A DNA stretch of 11,731 nt from Gammaproteobacteria bacterium. GTDB taxonomy: Bacteria; Pseudomonadota; Gammaproteobacteria; SZUA-21. The position numbers and the translations under genes are program-made. The stretch is taken from the NCBI GenBank assembly GCA_003233075.1, contig QIKQ01000346.1, positions 1 to 11,731 of the forward strand, in the 5' to 3' direction. The notes beneath the pieces are model-generated. The model was not told the DNA's origin. It saw only the letters and a program-made list of their open reading frames with translations, and did not search any database. This document shows, piece after piece, positions 1-5,821 of this stretch; the stretch's first letter is position 1; the number at the start of each line of letters is the position of its first letter.

Positions 1-159
1 CCCAATTGCATACTATGACTCGTTTTCACTCGGTCCAAGCGCTCGAAAACGGTGGCTGAATATATTTGACTATGCCTGCGCACTTGTCGGTCGTGAAAAC
101 AAGTCATAACATACCCTTGAACCGTCTCGCTACGAAGTGCTGTGAGAAAAGCGGGCTAG
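1..159 (+). mobile_element. Family A foldback repeat, copy 1 (cut by window start)
   Basis: This is the right-hand part of a 170-185 bp palindromic element also present at 4934-5104 and 5401-5584. The first ~37 bp lie outside the window. An internal stem pairs TATGACTCGTTTTCAC (14-29) with GTGAAAACAAGTCATA (93-108) with one mismatch. The right end, GCTGTGAGAAAAGCGGGCTAG, closes at 159 and matches the ends of the other copies. The element has no coding capacity. It is inferred to be a non-autonomous element, because no transposase is visible. Confidence 0.85.
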
Positions 160-332
160 GTTAATCCCGCAATAATTGTGATATTTTCCCACGGCAATAA
201 GAGTGTATAATGTTAGCCTAACTCATGCCGCCTGTATTGGTGAAATTTACTGGCTTGAACTCTAGCCAATGCTATTATTCAGCTTAAATTCACCTATATG
301 GAGTAACATAGCGCATATAGATTTTAACTAAG
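160..332. other. Gene-less stretch with a perfect TATAAT and a stem-loop
   Basis: No plausible coding region is seen here. A perfect -10-like hexamer TATAAT lies at 206-211, without a convincing -35 at 16-18 bp spacing. Downstream, GGTGAAATTTA (239-249) pairs with TTAAATTCACC (284-294) with a one-base bulge, and inside it TGGCT (251-255) pairs with AGCCA (264-268). This could be a small RNA or the remnant of another repeat. It could also be chance in A+T-rich DNA. Confidence 0.3.
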
Positions 333-484
333 GGGCACCTCTAATTGTGTTTATTTGCACGCTGGCGGCGTTGTCGAACTTTTTATAATGCGGGGTCGCG
401 CAGCGATAGACTGCGTGTAAACTGCGCTTTTAAAAAGTTCTCCGCCTTGCCAGCACACAAATATCCTAATTTTTAGAGGTGCCC
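333..484. mobile_element. Family B MITE-like element with TAAG target duplication
   Basis: The element is 152 bp with perfect 12-bp terminal inverted repeats GGGCACCTCTAA (333-344, and its complement at 473-484). It is flanked by the direct repeat TAAG at 329-332 and 485-488, as expected for a 4-bp target-site duplication. Inside, GCTGGCGGCG and GAACTTTTTA on the left pair imperfectly with TAAAAAGTTC and the CCGCCTTGCCAGC region on the right, so the whole element can fold back. It contains no transposase, so it would need one supplied in trans. It ends about 115 bp before the phospholipase D gene and may affect that promoter. Confidence 0.8.
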
Positions 485-498
485 TAAGGTATAGAGTT

Positions 499-525
499 TT
501 GATTAATAGCCTCATAAAATATAAG
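499..525 (+). promoter_or_regulatory. Possible promoter for the phospholipase D gene
   Basis: TTGATT (499-504) could act as -35 and TATAAG (520-525) as -10, but the 15-bp spacer is short. It lies between the family B element and the start codon at 599. This is a weak match in A+T-rich DNA and is offered only as the best candidate. Confidence 0.25.
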
Positions 526-598
526 GCTTGGACGCATTATTTCAATTACTAAAGGATAGTGATTTTTAGGGAAAACAATAGGCAGTAATACTAGGAAA

Positions 599-2209
599 AT
601 GAAAGCAGAAAAACAAAAATCAGGTTTTACTATAATTAAGATCGGTGTTTTATTAGTCGCGCTGAATTTAACAGCATGTTTAGTGCCAAACATAAAAACT
701 GTGCAGTTGCCAAGTTATAGCTATCCAGCCCAACAAACCCAGCACACTCATCTCGGCCAATCTATTAGCAAACAAACCAATAAGCACAAAAACTTGTCGG
801 GTTACTATGTGCTGAGTGAAGGTCTGCCTACTCTTGCTACGCTACGGCAGTTAGTTGAAAAAACGAGTCGCTCATTAGACTTGCAGTATTATATTTATCA
901 TGATGATAAAACGGGGAGACTATTTGCTGACAGTGTATTAAAAGCAGCCGACAGAGGCGTTAGAGTCAGAATATTATTGGATGATATTTTTTCTAGTGGC
1001 TCCGCGCCGCTAATGAAAAGCCTTAATGATCATGCCAATATTCAAGTTAGATTATTCCACCCAGTGACTCTTTATAGATGGTTGAAACCTTTAGTTATCT
1101 TAACTGACTTTAGCCGAATAAATAGGCGCATGCACAACAAGGCATTTATAGCCGACAACCAAGTGGCGATAGTCGGTGGACGCAATATTGGTGACGCCTA
1201 CTTTATGGCTGAGCACAAATTTCTATTTACTGATGTCGATGTATTATCTGTTGGTCCCATAGTGAAAGATATTTCCACTAGTTATGATACTTATTGGAAT
1301 AGTCGTTGGGCCATTCCAATATCTGCCTTTACTGGGATTAAAAAATTTAAAACTAAGCAATCTAATATTAAAACAACCCGAGTGGCTTTAGCACTGCATA
1401 CAAAAACTATCTTGCAATCCAGCTATGGCAAAGCACTTTTATCATCAACTCTTGGCGCTGACCTAATAAAAGGCAAATTACCCTTACTTTGGGCGAAAAG
1501 TAAAGTGCTAGCTGATCCGCCGGAAAAAATAGTGAGTTACCGTAAACGTAACCCGCGTTTTTTAAGTGAACGCCTTAAGCCGTATTTACACCAAGCTAAA
1601 TCCGATGTGAGAATAATTACGCCTTACTATATTCCACAAAAAGGTGGCATGCGATGGATTAAAAAACTTCGAGCTCGTGGCGTTGAAGTCTCAATATTAA
1701 CCAATTCATTTGCATCAAATGATGTCGGTTTGGCGCACACTAGTTATCAACGATACCGAAAAAAATTGCTTAAGCTTGGCGTGCGTTTGTATGAATTTAA
1801 GTCGAATGCTTTCCGACAGAAAAGACAATTGGCGGAGTGGTTCAAAACTATACCGCGAGAGTCCTTGCACGTAAAAACTATCATCATTGATAACAAGTAT
1901 GTTGTAATGGGTTCGGCTAATCTAAGCCCAAGATCCAAATATCTTAATACTGAAATAGTCATATTAATTGAAAGTCCTGGTTTTGCAAATCGAGCTTTGG
2001 CGTTATTTGACAAGCTTAGTAATCCAAGCAATAGTTTTAAGCTAGCTTTGTGGCGGAATAAGCGAAATGAAAATGAAGGCATTAGCTGGAGTACCCTGAG
2101 TCCTAGCTTGGGCGAATATATTCAATATAAAAGAGAGCCAGATACCTGGATAATTCCGCATATTGGGTTTACTTTTTTGGGTATTTTACCTCTCGAAGAT
2201 CTGCTCTAG
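599..2209 (+). CDS. Phospholipase D / cardiolipin synthase-like lipoprotein (ClsC/YmdC-type)
   Basis: This 536-residue protein of the phospholipase D superfamily would cleave or transfer phosphatidyl groups. In the ClsC/YmdC branch the reaction makes cardiolipin from phosphatidylethanolamine and phosphatidylglycerol. Both HKD catalytic motifs are intact. The first has H179, K181, D186 and the following GGRN. The second has H424, K426, D431 followed by GSANLSPRS. The N-terminus is a lipoprotein signal with lipobox L24-T25-A26-C27, so the mature protein should be lipid-anchored outside the inner membrane. The C-terminus carries the EPDTW...LP-E--L pattern typical of the ClsC branch. The start at 599 is chosen because it gives the full lipobox, although the AGGA at 593-596 sits unusually close to it. 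The gene stands alone, with no YmdB-like partner beside it. The superfamily call is firm; the cardiolipin synthase role is inferred. Confidence 0.88.
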   Translation: MKAEKQKSGFTIIKIGVLLVALNLTACLVPNIKTVQLPSYSYPAQQTQHTHLGQSISKQTNKHKNLSGYYVLSEGLPTLATLRQLVEKTSRSLDLQYYIYHDDKTGRLFADSVLKAADRGVRVRILLDDIFSSGSAPLMKSLNDHANIQVRLFHPVTLYRWLKPLVILTDFSRINRRMHNKAFIADNQVAIVGGRNIGDAYFMAEHKFLFTDVDVLSVGPIVKDISTSYDTYWNSRWAIPISAFTGIKKFKTKQSNIKTTRVALALHTKTILQSSYGKALLSSTLGADLIKGKLPLLWAKSKVLADPPEKIVSYRKRNPRFLSERLKPYLHQAKSDVRIITPYYIPQKGGMRWIKKLRARGVEVSILTNSFASNDVGLAHTSYQRYRKKLLKLGVRLYEFKSNAFRQKRQLAEWFKTIPRESLHVKTIIIDNKYVVMGSANLSPRSKYLNTEIVILIESPGFANRALALFDKLSNPSNSFKLALWRNKRNENEGISWSTLSPSLGEYIQYKREPDTWIIPHIGFTFLGILPLEDLL

Positions 2210-2301
2210 TGCAAAAAGTTTGCATCTATTTCCTTTATTGCTGAATGTCCTAGCCTCGTCTGCATAGGAATGCGATTAACTTAAGCTCTGTTATGAAATA
2301 A

Positions 2302-2398
2302 TTGTAGCCCGTAAGAAGCGTTCGAAGAACGCGTACTGCGGGAAAGAGTTGAGATTTCCCGCATTTCGTCGCCTACGGCGACTTCTTACGGGCTACAA
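2302..2398. repeat. Family C palindromic repeat with cloverleaf potential
   Basis: Perfect 17-bp terminal inverted repeats TTGTAGCCCGTAAGAAG (2302-2318, complement at 2382-2398) enclose three hairpins. These are CGTTC-GAA-GAACG (2319-2331), GCGGGAAA/TTTCCCGC (2338-2345 with 2355-2362), and GTCGCC-TAC-GGCGAC (2368-2382, sharing one base with the outer stem). The sequence resembles the GTAGCCCG-type intergenic repeats common in Gammaproteobacteria, as I recall them. Related partial units lie near 8321-8367 and 11711-11731. No gene is present. Confidence 0.85.
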
Positions 2399-2429
2399 AA
2401 AATGAAGAACCCTCAAGTTAATGGCATTG

Positions 2430-2626
2430 GCCTGCTTAGTTCACAAATGATTCGGATTCGCGGCAAAGCTCTATCTTGTGTTTCTCGACACTCGAGAAAA
2501 ATTGTCGAAAGCAGGTGCTTACCTCCGATAGTCCACAACTATACCGCTTGGCGAAGCCAGTTAATGTGAAAGCGAAGAAGATAATGGTCTTTGGCTATTA
2601 AAACCGCATTTGTGAAATAGGCAGGC
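2430..2626. repeat. Family D long imperfect palindrome
   Basis: A 197-bp unit is bounded by 20-bp inverted repeats, GCCTGCTTAGTTCACAAATG at 2430-2449 and its near-complement at 2607-2626, with two mismatches. Pairing continues inward: GGCAAAGCTC-TATCTT on the left corresponds to GCCAAAGACCATTATCTT on the complement of the right arm. A central hairpin TTTCTCGA-CAC-TCGAGAAA and a TGGC-GAA-GCCA hairpin lie inside. I see no clear target duplication and no second copy in the window. It ends 62 bp before the kinase start codon. Confidence 0.65.
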
Positions 2627-2688
2627 TAGACTAATATAAGTGAATTATGCTGATATTTATATAGTTAACTCTAAATGGGAATATCAAG

Positions 2689-4041
2689 ATGCCTCTAGAT
2701 CTTAATTTCTATAATGGCCAAAAGGTGGGTAACTACACAATCGAGTCTCATCTAGGGAATGGATCGATCGGCGAAGTATATTTGGCAACTGATAATGCCA
2801 ACGGTGAGAGTACTGCTATTAAAACCCTTGGCAAAGAGTTATATGCGAGCTTAGATTTAAATAAAATTAAACAGCAATTTAAAACCGAATTTAGAACCGC
2901 TTCACTTTGCACGCACCGAAATATAATCTCTGTATATCAATATTTTGAATTCAATGATTTGCCCTGCCTGGTAATGGAATACATTAATTCCATGGAGCTT
3001 AAGGGTTATATCGAATCAAAACAAAATATTTTAATTGATGATGTTGTTTTAATAGCACAACAATTGTTAGCTGCTGCATCGCATATGCACGGTTTAGGCA
3101 TTATACACCGTGATATTAAACCAAGTAATGTTCAGCTTGTGGATGAAAAACGAATTAAGCTAAGTGATTTTGGTATTGCGATAATTCAATCTGATGGTGA
3201 CAAGTCTAACCCCAATGAATTTATGAGTGAGCAAAATGGTATTGATTATCAATTGCGGTGTGGCACTCTCTCCTATATGTCGCCAGAGCAATTAGCAAAA
3301 AAGCCAATCGATTATCACAGTGATTTATACACTATCGGCTTAATTATTTATGAACTGTTCCTAATGACAAAGGAAGCTGCCCAAGCAAATTCGAAATTAA
3401 ATCTAGATCGCTTGGCTCCGAAAGGATTTGAGATTAGAGATGAGAAATCCGAAAGCTTGACGGAGACTTTAATAAAATGGATGCCTAATGAATTTTACAA
3501 AACTTTAGTGAGAGCATTAAACCCAGTCGCTCAGAATAGATTTCGCTCCGCTAAAGAATTTAGTCAAGAATTAAATAGGAGTTATCGCCAATACCTAGTG
3601 AGAAACGAAGTTGTGTTAAACGAGGCCGTGTTAACACCTTATATTAAGCAGCATGAAGTATTTAAAAAAAGTCACGGCCATAATTTTGCAGATTTCAAAA
3701 AGATATCTGAGTTATTAGTCTCCAATTTAACTCTCTATAATGGGCCTATCGGTGCAGCTATGGTGGGGCATTATCTTTCAAGCTTTGATGATAATCTGCA
3801 TAGCTTTATTTCGTTTCTTGCCGAGAAAGTTCCCTCATCTGATCGGCAAAATTTTATAGACTCTATTGTCAGTGACATCAGTAATATTTTTCCACAGGAC
3901 ATAGCTCAGTCCTTGCTTGAGGCTAAACTAAACACGGTAAGCGAAGCGGCCGAAAATTTGGTTTCTGCTCGTCCGGCGGATTATAATCCAGAATTAAAAG
4001 ACAAGTCTTATTGTAGTGTGGGTGAGAGTACACACGCTTGA
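2689..4041 (+). CDS. Cytosolic serine/threonine protein kinase (Hanks type)
   Basis: This 450-residue protein would phosphorylate Ser or Thr on protein targets using ATP. The kinase domain spans about residues 16-300 with every key element: glycine-rich loop G23-N-G-S-I-G28, ATP lysine K45 in AIK, a probable helix-C glutamate E67, catalytic HRD 140-142 with K144 and N147, DFG 160-162, and S-P-E (198-200) in place of the usual APE. The activation segment (about 163-197) is longer than usual. No membrane helix is seen, unlike PknB-type receptors, so it is likely soluble. Residues ~310-450 form a separate helical region whose stretch around GPIGAAMVGHYL...FISFLAEKVPSSDRQNF resembles a domain I recall after other bacterial kinases; its function is unknown. 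GGGA at 2677-2680 supports the start. The gene is convergent with pal. No phosphatase or substrate gene lies nearby. Confidence 0.92.
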   Translation: MPLDLNFYNGQKVGNYTIESHLGNGSIGEVYLATDNANGESTAIKTLGKELYASLDLNKIKQQFKTEFRTASLCTHRNIISVYQYFEFNDLPCLVMEYINSMELKGYIESKQNILIDDVVLIAQQLLAAASHMHGLGIIHRDIKPSNVQLVDEKRIKLSDFGIAIIQSDGDKSNPNEFMSEQNGIDYQLRCGTLSYMSPEQLAKKPIDYHSDLYTIGLIIYELFLMTKEAAQANSKLNLDRLAPKGFEIRDEKSESLTETLIKWMPNEFYKTLVRALNPVAQNRFRSAKEFSQELNRSYRQYLVRNEVVLNEAVLTPYIKQHEVFKKSHGHNFADFKKISELLVSNLTLYNGPIGAAMVGHYLSSFDDNLHSFISFLAEKVPSSDRQNFIDSIVSDISNIFPQDIAQSLLEAKLNTVSEAAENLVSARPADYNPELKDKSYCSVGESTHA

Positions 4042-4055
4042 ATTTAGAACGAAAA

Positions 4056-4084
4056 AAACCCCGGCAAGAAACTTGCCGGGGTTT
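4056..4084. terminator. Bidirectional intrinsic terminator between kinase gene and pal
   Basis: A perfect 13-bp stem AAACCCCGGCAAG (4056-4068) / CTTGCCGGGGTTT (4072-4084) has a 3-base AAA loop. Read on the minus strand, the A-run at 4052-4058 becomes a T-run right after the hairpin, a classic terminator for pal. On the plus strand the stem's own TTT is followed by AGTTATTTT, which gives weaker termination for the kinase gene, whose stop codon is 15 bp upstream. Confidence 0.92.
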
Positions 4085-4103
4085 AGTTATTTTGAAGTCA
4101 ATA

Positions 4104-4541
4104 CTAGTTTAAGTATACGATTTCAGCGCGTCGGTTTTTAGCCCATGCGTCTTCATTATGAGATTTGTCAGCTGGACGTTCTTCGCCATAACTTACAGAT
4201 TCCATTTGTCGATCAGCTACCCCTTGGAATAACATAAGACGTCGTACAGCTTGTGATCTACGTTCGCCTAAGCCAACATTGTATTCGCGAGAACCTCTTT
4301 CGTCACAATGACCTTCAACACGAACTTTCACTTTGCCTTTTGAAGCAAGATATTTAGCATGAGACGTGACCAATGATTGTTGATCGCCACGAACTTCGCT
4401 TTTATCAAATTCAAAATAAACAGTTTTTGCGCCAGGCATACTTAGTTTACCGCTTGATTTTTTATGATCTGTTGTTTGTGCGGCACAAGCGGCAAGTCCG
4501 GCAACAGCTAGACATACCATAATAACTCTAAAAGATTTCAT
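4104..4541 (-). CDS. pal: Peptidoglycan-associated lipoprotein Pal
   Basis: This 145-residue outer-membrane lipoprotein binds peptidoglycan and TolB, tying the outer membrane to the cell wall and helping it constrict at division. The N-terminal signal ends in lipobox L16-A17-A18-C19. The OmpA-like domain fills about residues 38-145, beginning at the strand TVYFEFDKSEVR. It includes the VEGHCDERGSREYNVGLGERR segment, which carries the Asp and Arg that hold the diaminopimelate of peptidoglycan. It ends with the family's SYGEERP and AWAKNRRAEIVY motifs. It is slightly shorter than E. coli Pal, with a brief linker after the lipid anchor. A GGAGGG ribosome site (4547-4552, minus strand) fixes the start. 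Pal usually follows tolB and precedes cpoB, but neither is here: downstream is the convergent kinase gene and upstream is repeat DNA. It may therefore be relocated or a second, Pal-like copy. Confidence 0.93.
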   Translation of the reverse strand: MKSFRVIMVCLAVAGLAACAAQTTDHKKSSGKLSMPGAKTVYFEFDKSEVRGDQQSLVTSHAKYLASKGKVKVRVEGHCDERGSREYNVGLGERRSQAVRRLMLFQGVADRQMESVSYGEERPADKSHNEDAWAKNRRAEIVYLN

Positions 4542-4932
4542 AAATACCCTCCAGTTACATCGATTAATTCACTAACTTTTATTGTTTAGTTATCTCTCCC
4601 CTAAAAAAACTTAGGGCCATCGATTTTACAACCGATTTTGAAGAGTTGCTGAACTATAACTCGATGGTACACTAAGTTGAATTACGAAACAAAGCCAATA
4701 AGTACAAAACGTGAGGGATATCCCGAATCAAATAGAATATTCATATTTTCTTATATAGATGACTAATTATGTGGCACACAGTATTTATTGTCTAGAATAA
4801 AAATTAGAAGTAAGGTCTAAAATTCCATCACTTAAGCGGCATTCTTCTAGCGCTAATATTTTTGTTTGATATCTTATATATAGCTAAATAACTTGCAAGT
4901 TTAGCTTAGCAGCAATCTTTTGTGGAACCAGG
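4542..4932. other. Upstream region of pal, no gene
   Basis: This A+T-rich spacer should hold the pal promoter on the minus strand, but I could not pick one convincingly. It contains a small hairpin CCCTAA/TTAGGG (4599-4604 with 4611-4616), a wider inverted repeat CCATCGA (4617-4623) / TCGATGG (4661-4667), and a perfect 10-bp palindrome GGGATATCCC (4715-4724). Any of these could be an operator or leader structure. None matches a site I know. Confidence 0.35.
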
Positions 4933-4933
4933 G

Positions 4934-5104
4934 CTAGCCCGCATTTCTCACAGCCCATCTGCTGCGACGGCCCAATTGTACACTATGACTGGATTTCACT
5001 CGGTCTAAAAGCTCGACATAGTGCGCATTTCTCGGTCGTGAGATCCAGTCATAGCACACACTTGAACCGTCTCGCTACGAAGTGCTGTGAGAAAAGCGGG
5101 CTAG
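4934..5104 (+). mobile_element. Family A foldback repeat, copy 2 (complete)
   Basis: This is a complete 171-bp element. The left end CTAGCCCGCATTTCTCACAG pairs with the right end CTGTGAGAAAAGCGGGCTAG with one mismatch. An inner stem pairs TATGACTGGATTTCAC (4984-4999) with GTGAGATCCAGTCATA (5038-5053). Almost the whole element can therefore form one long hairpin. CTAG at both ends may be the target duplication or part of the element. It has no coding capacity. Confidence 0.9.
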
Positions 5105-5400
5105 CATGCATATTTCATAAATGCGGACCGAATGTCTGATATTTTATATTCAATCAGAGACTTATTATCTGTCTTCAGATTTCAGAATAACGATGTTGTA
5201 GAGTTTGTCCTACTAAGGGTTCAGGAAAAACCTGGTGTTGCATTTTGCTCGATCGACCTCAAACCATAGCCGCCGCTATGCTTTATCGGGCGATAGAACA
5301 AACTGCGTATCCAGATTTCCCCTCGAGTGCAGGGATGCACGAGGTAGAGCAACGCAGGAGCAAGTTGCCGAGAACTCAAATCATTTTTTAAATAAGCGGT
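5105..5400. other. Gene-less spacer between two inverted family A copies
   Basis: I see no credible gene. The spacer holds several small hairpins: CAGG-AAAAA-CCTG (5222-5234), CATAGC-CGCC-GCTATG (5265-5280), and the family E unit at 5325-5377. The stretch looks like stacked repeat debris, not a decayed gene. Confidence 0.5.
5325..5377 (+). repeat. Family E repeat, copy 1
   Basis: The 47-bp core (5327-5373) matches the complement of 11558-11603 with two substitutions and one indel. It can form the hairpins GTGCA-GGGA-TGCAC (5327-5340) and GCAAC/GTTGC (5349-5353 with 5364-5368). The shared sequence includes GGTAGAGCAACGCAGGAGC. The outer stem is weak here (GAGT/ACTC), unlike in copy 2. Confidence 0.8.
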
Positions 5401-5584
5401 CTAGCCCGCTTTTCTCACAGCACTTCGTAGCGAGACGGTTCAAGGGTATTCTATGACTCGTTTTCGCAACCGAGAAATGCGCAGGCATAGTCGACACTAT
5501 GTCGAGCTTTTAGACCGAGTGAAAACGAGTCATAGTATGCAATTGGGCCGTCGCAGTAGATGGGCTGTGAGAAATGCGGGCTAG
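5401..5584 (-). mobile_element. Family A foldback repeat, copy 3 (complete, inverted)
   Basis: This 184-bp copy lies in opposite orientation to copies 1 and 2, starting and ending with CTAG. Its inner stem, TATGACTCGTTTTC (5452-5465) / GAAAACGAGTCATA (5521-5534), is a perfect 14-bp match. Compared with copy 2, two stem positions differ on both arms so that pairing is kept. It has no coding capacity. Confidence 0.9.
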
Positions 5585-5821
5585 CTTTCTATTCTGTTTC
5601 ATCTCTCAATATTTATGATTTTTTCTAGCGAATAGAAAGGCTAGTCCTTACATCATTTATATAACAATTTTATAACTTACTGATATGAATAATGGTTATA
5701 CGAGTGATTGTGTTTTATTGCTATTCAATTTCATTTAACAAAAAAAGCAGTCATTGTGATTTGCTGCCGCTTTCTCTACAATATTAACCAACTCCATCCA
5801 TCACACACAAAGAGAATAACA

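Noticed and set aside
484..693. 69-codon minus-strand frame
   Set aside because: It overlaps the promoter and signal peptide of the phospholipase D gene, starts inside the family B element's right end region and has no family features.
1747..2082. 111-codon minus-strand frame
   Set aside because: It lies wholly inside the phospholipase D gene, antisense to its second HKD motif, with no ribosome site.
2302..2398. tRNA or tRNA-like gene, suggested by the cloverleaf shape (also 11248-11349)
   Set aside because: The outer arms are too long, no T-loop GGTTCGA-type or D-loop consensus is in place, and no anticodon arm of 5 bp with a 7-base loop fits.
5235..5456. 73-codon plus-strand frame
   Set aside because: It runs from spacer DNA through family E repeat into family A copy 3; the reading frame is a by-product of repeats.
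1..5584. CRISPR-like array suggested by recurring family A sequence
   Set aside because: There are only three copies, 170-185 bp long, in mixed orientation and irregularly spaced, with no short regular spacers and no cas genes.
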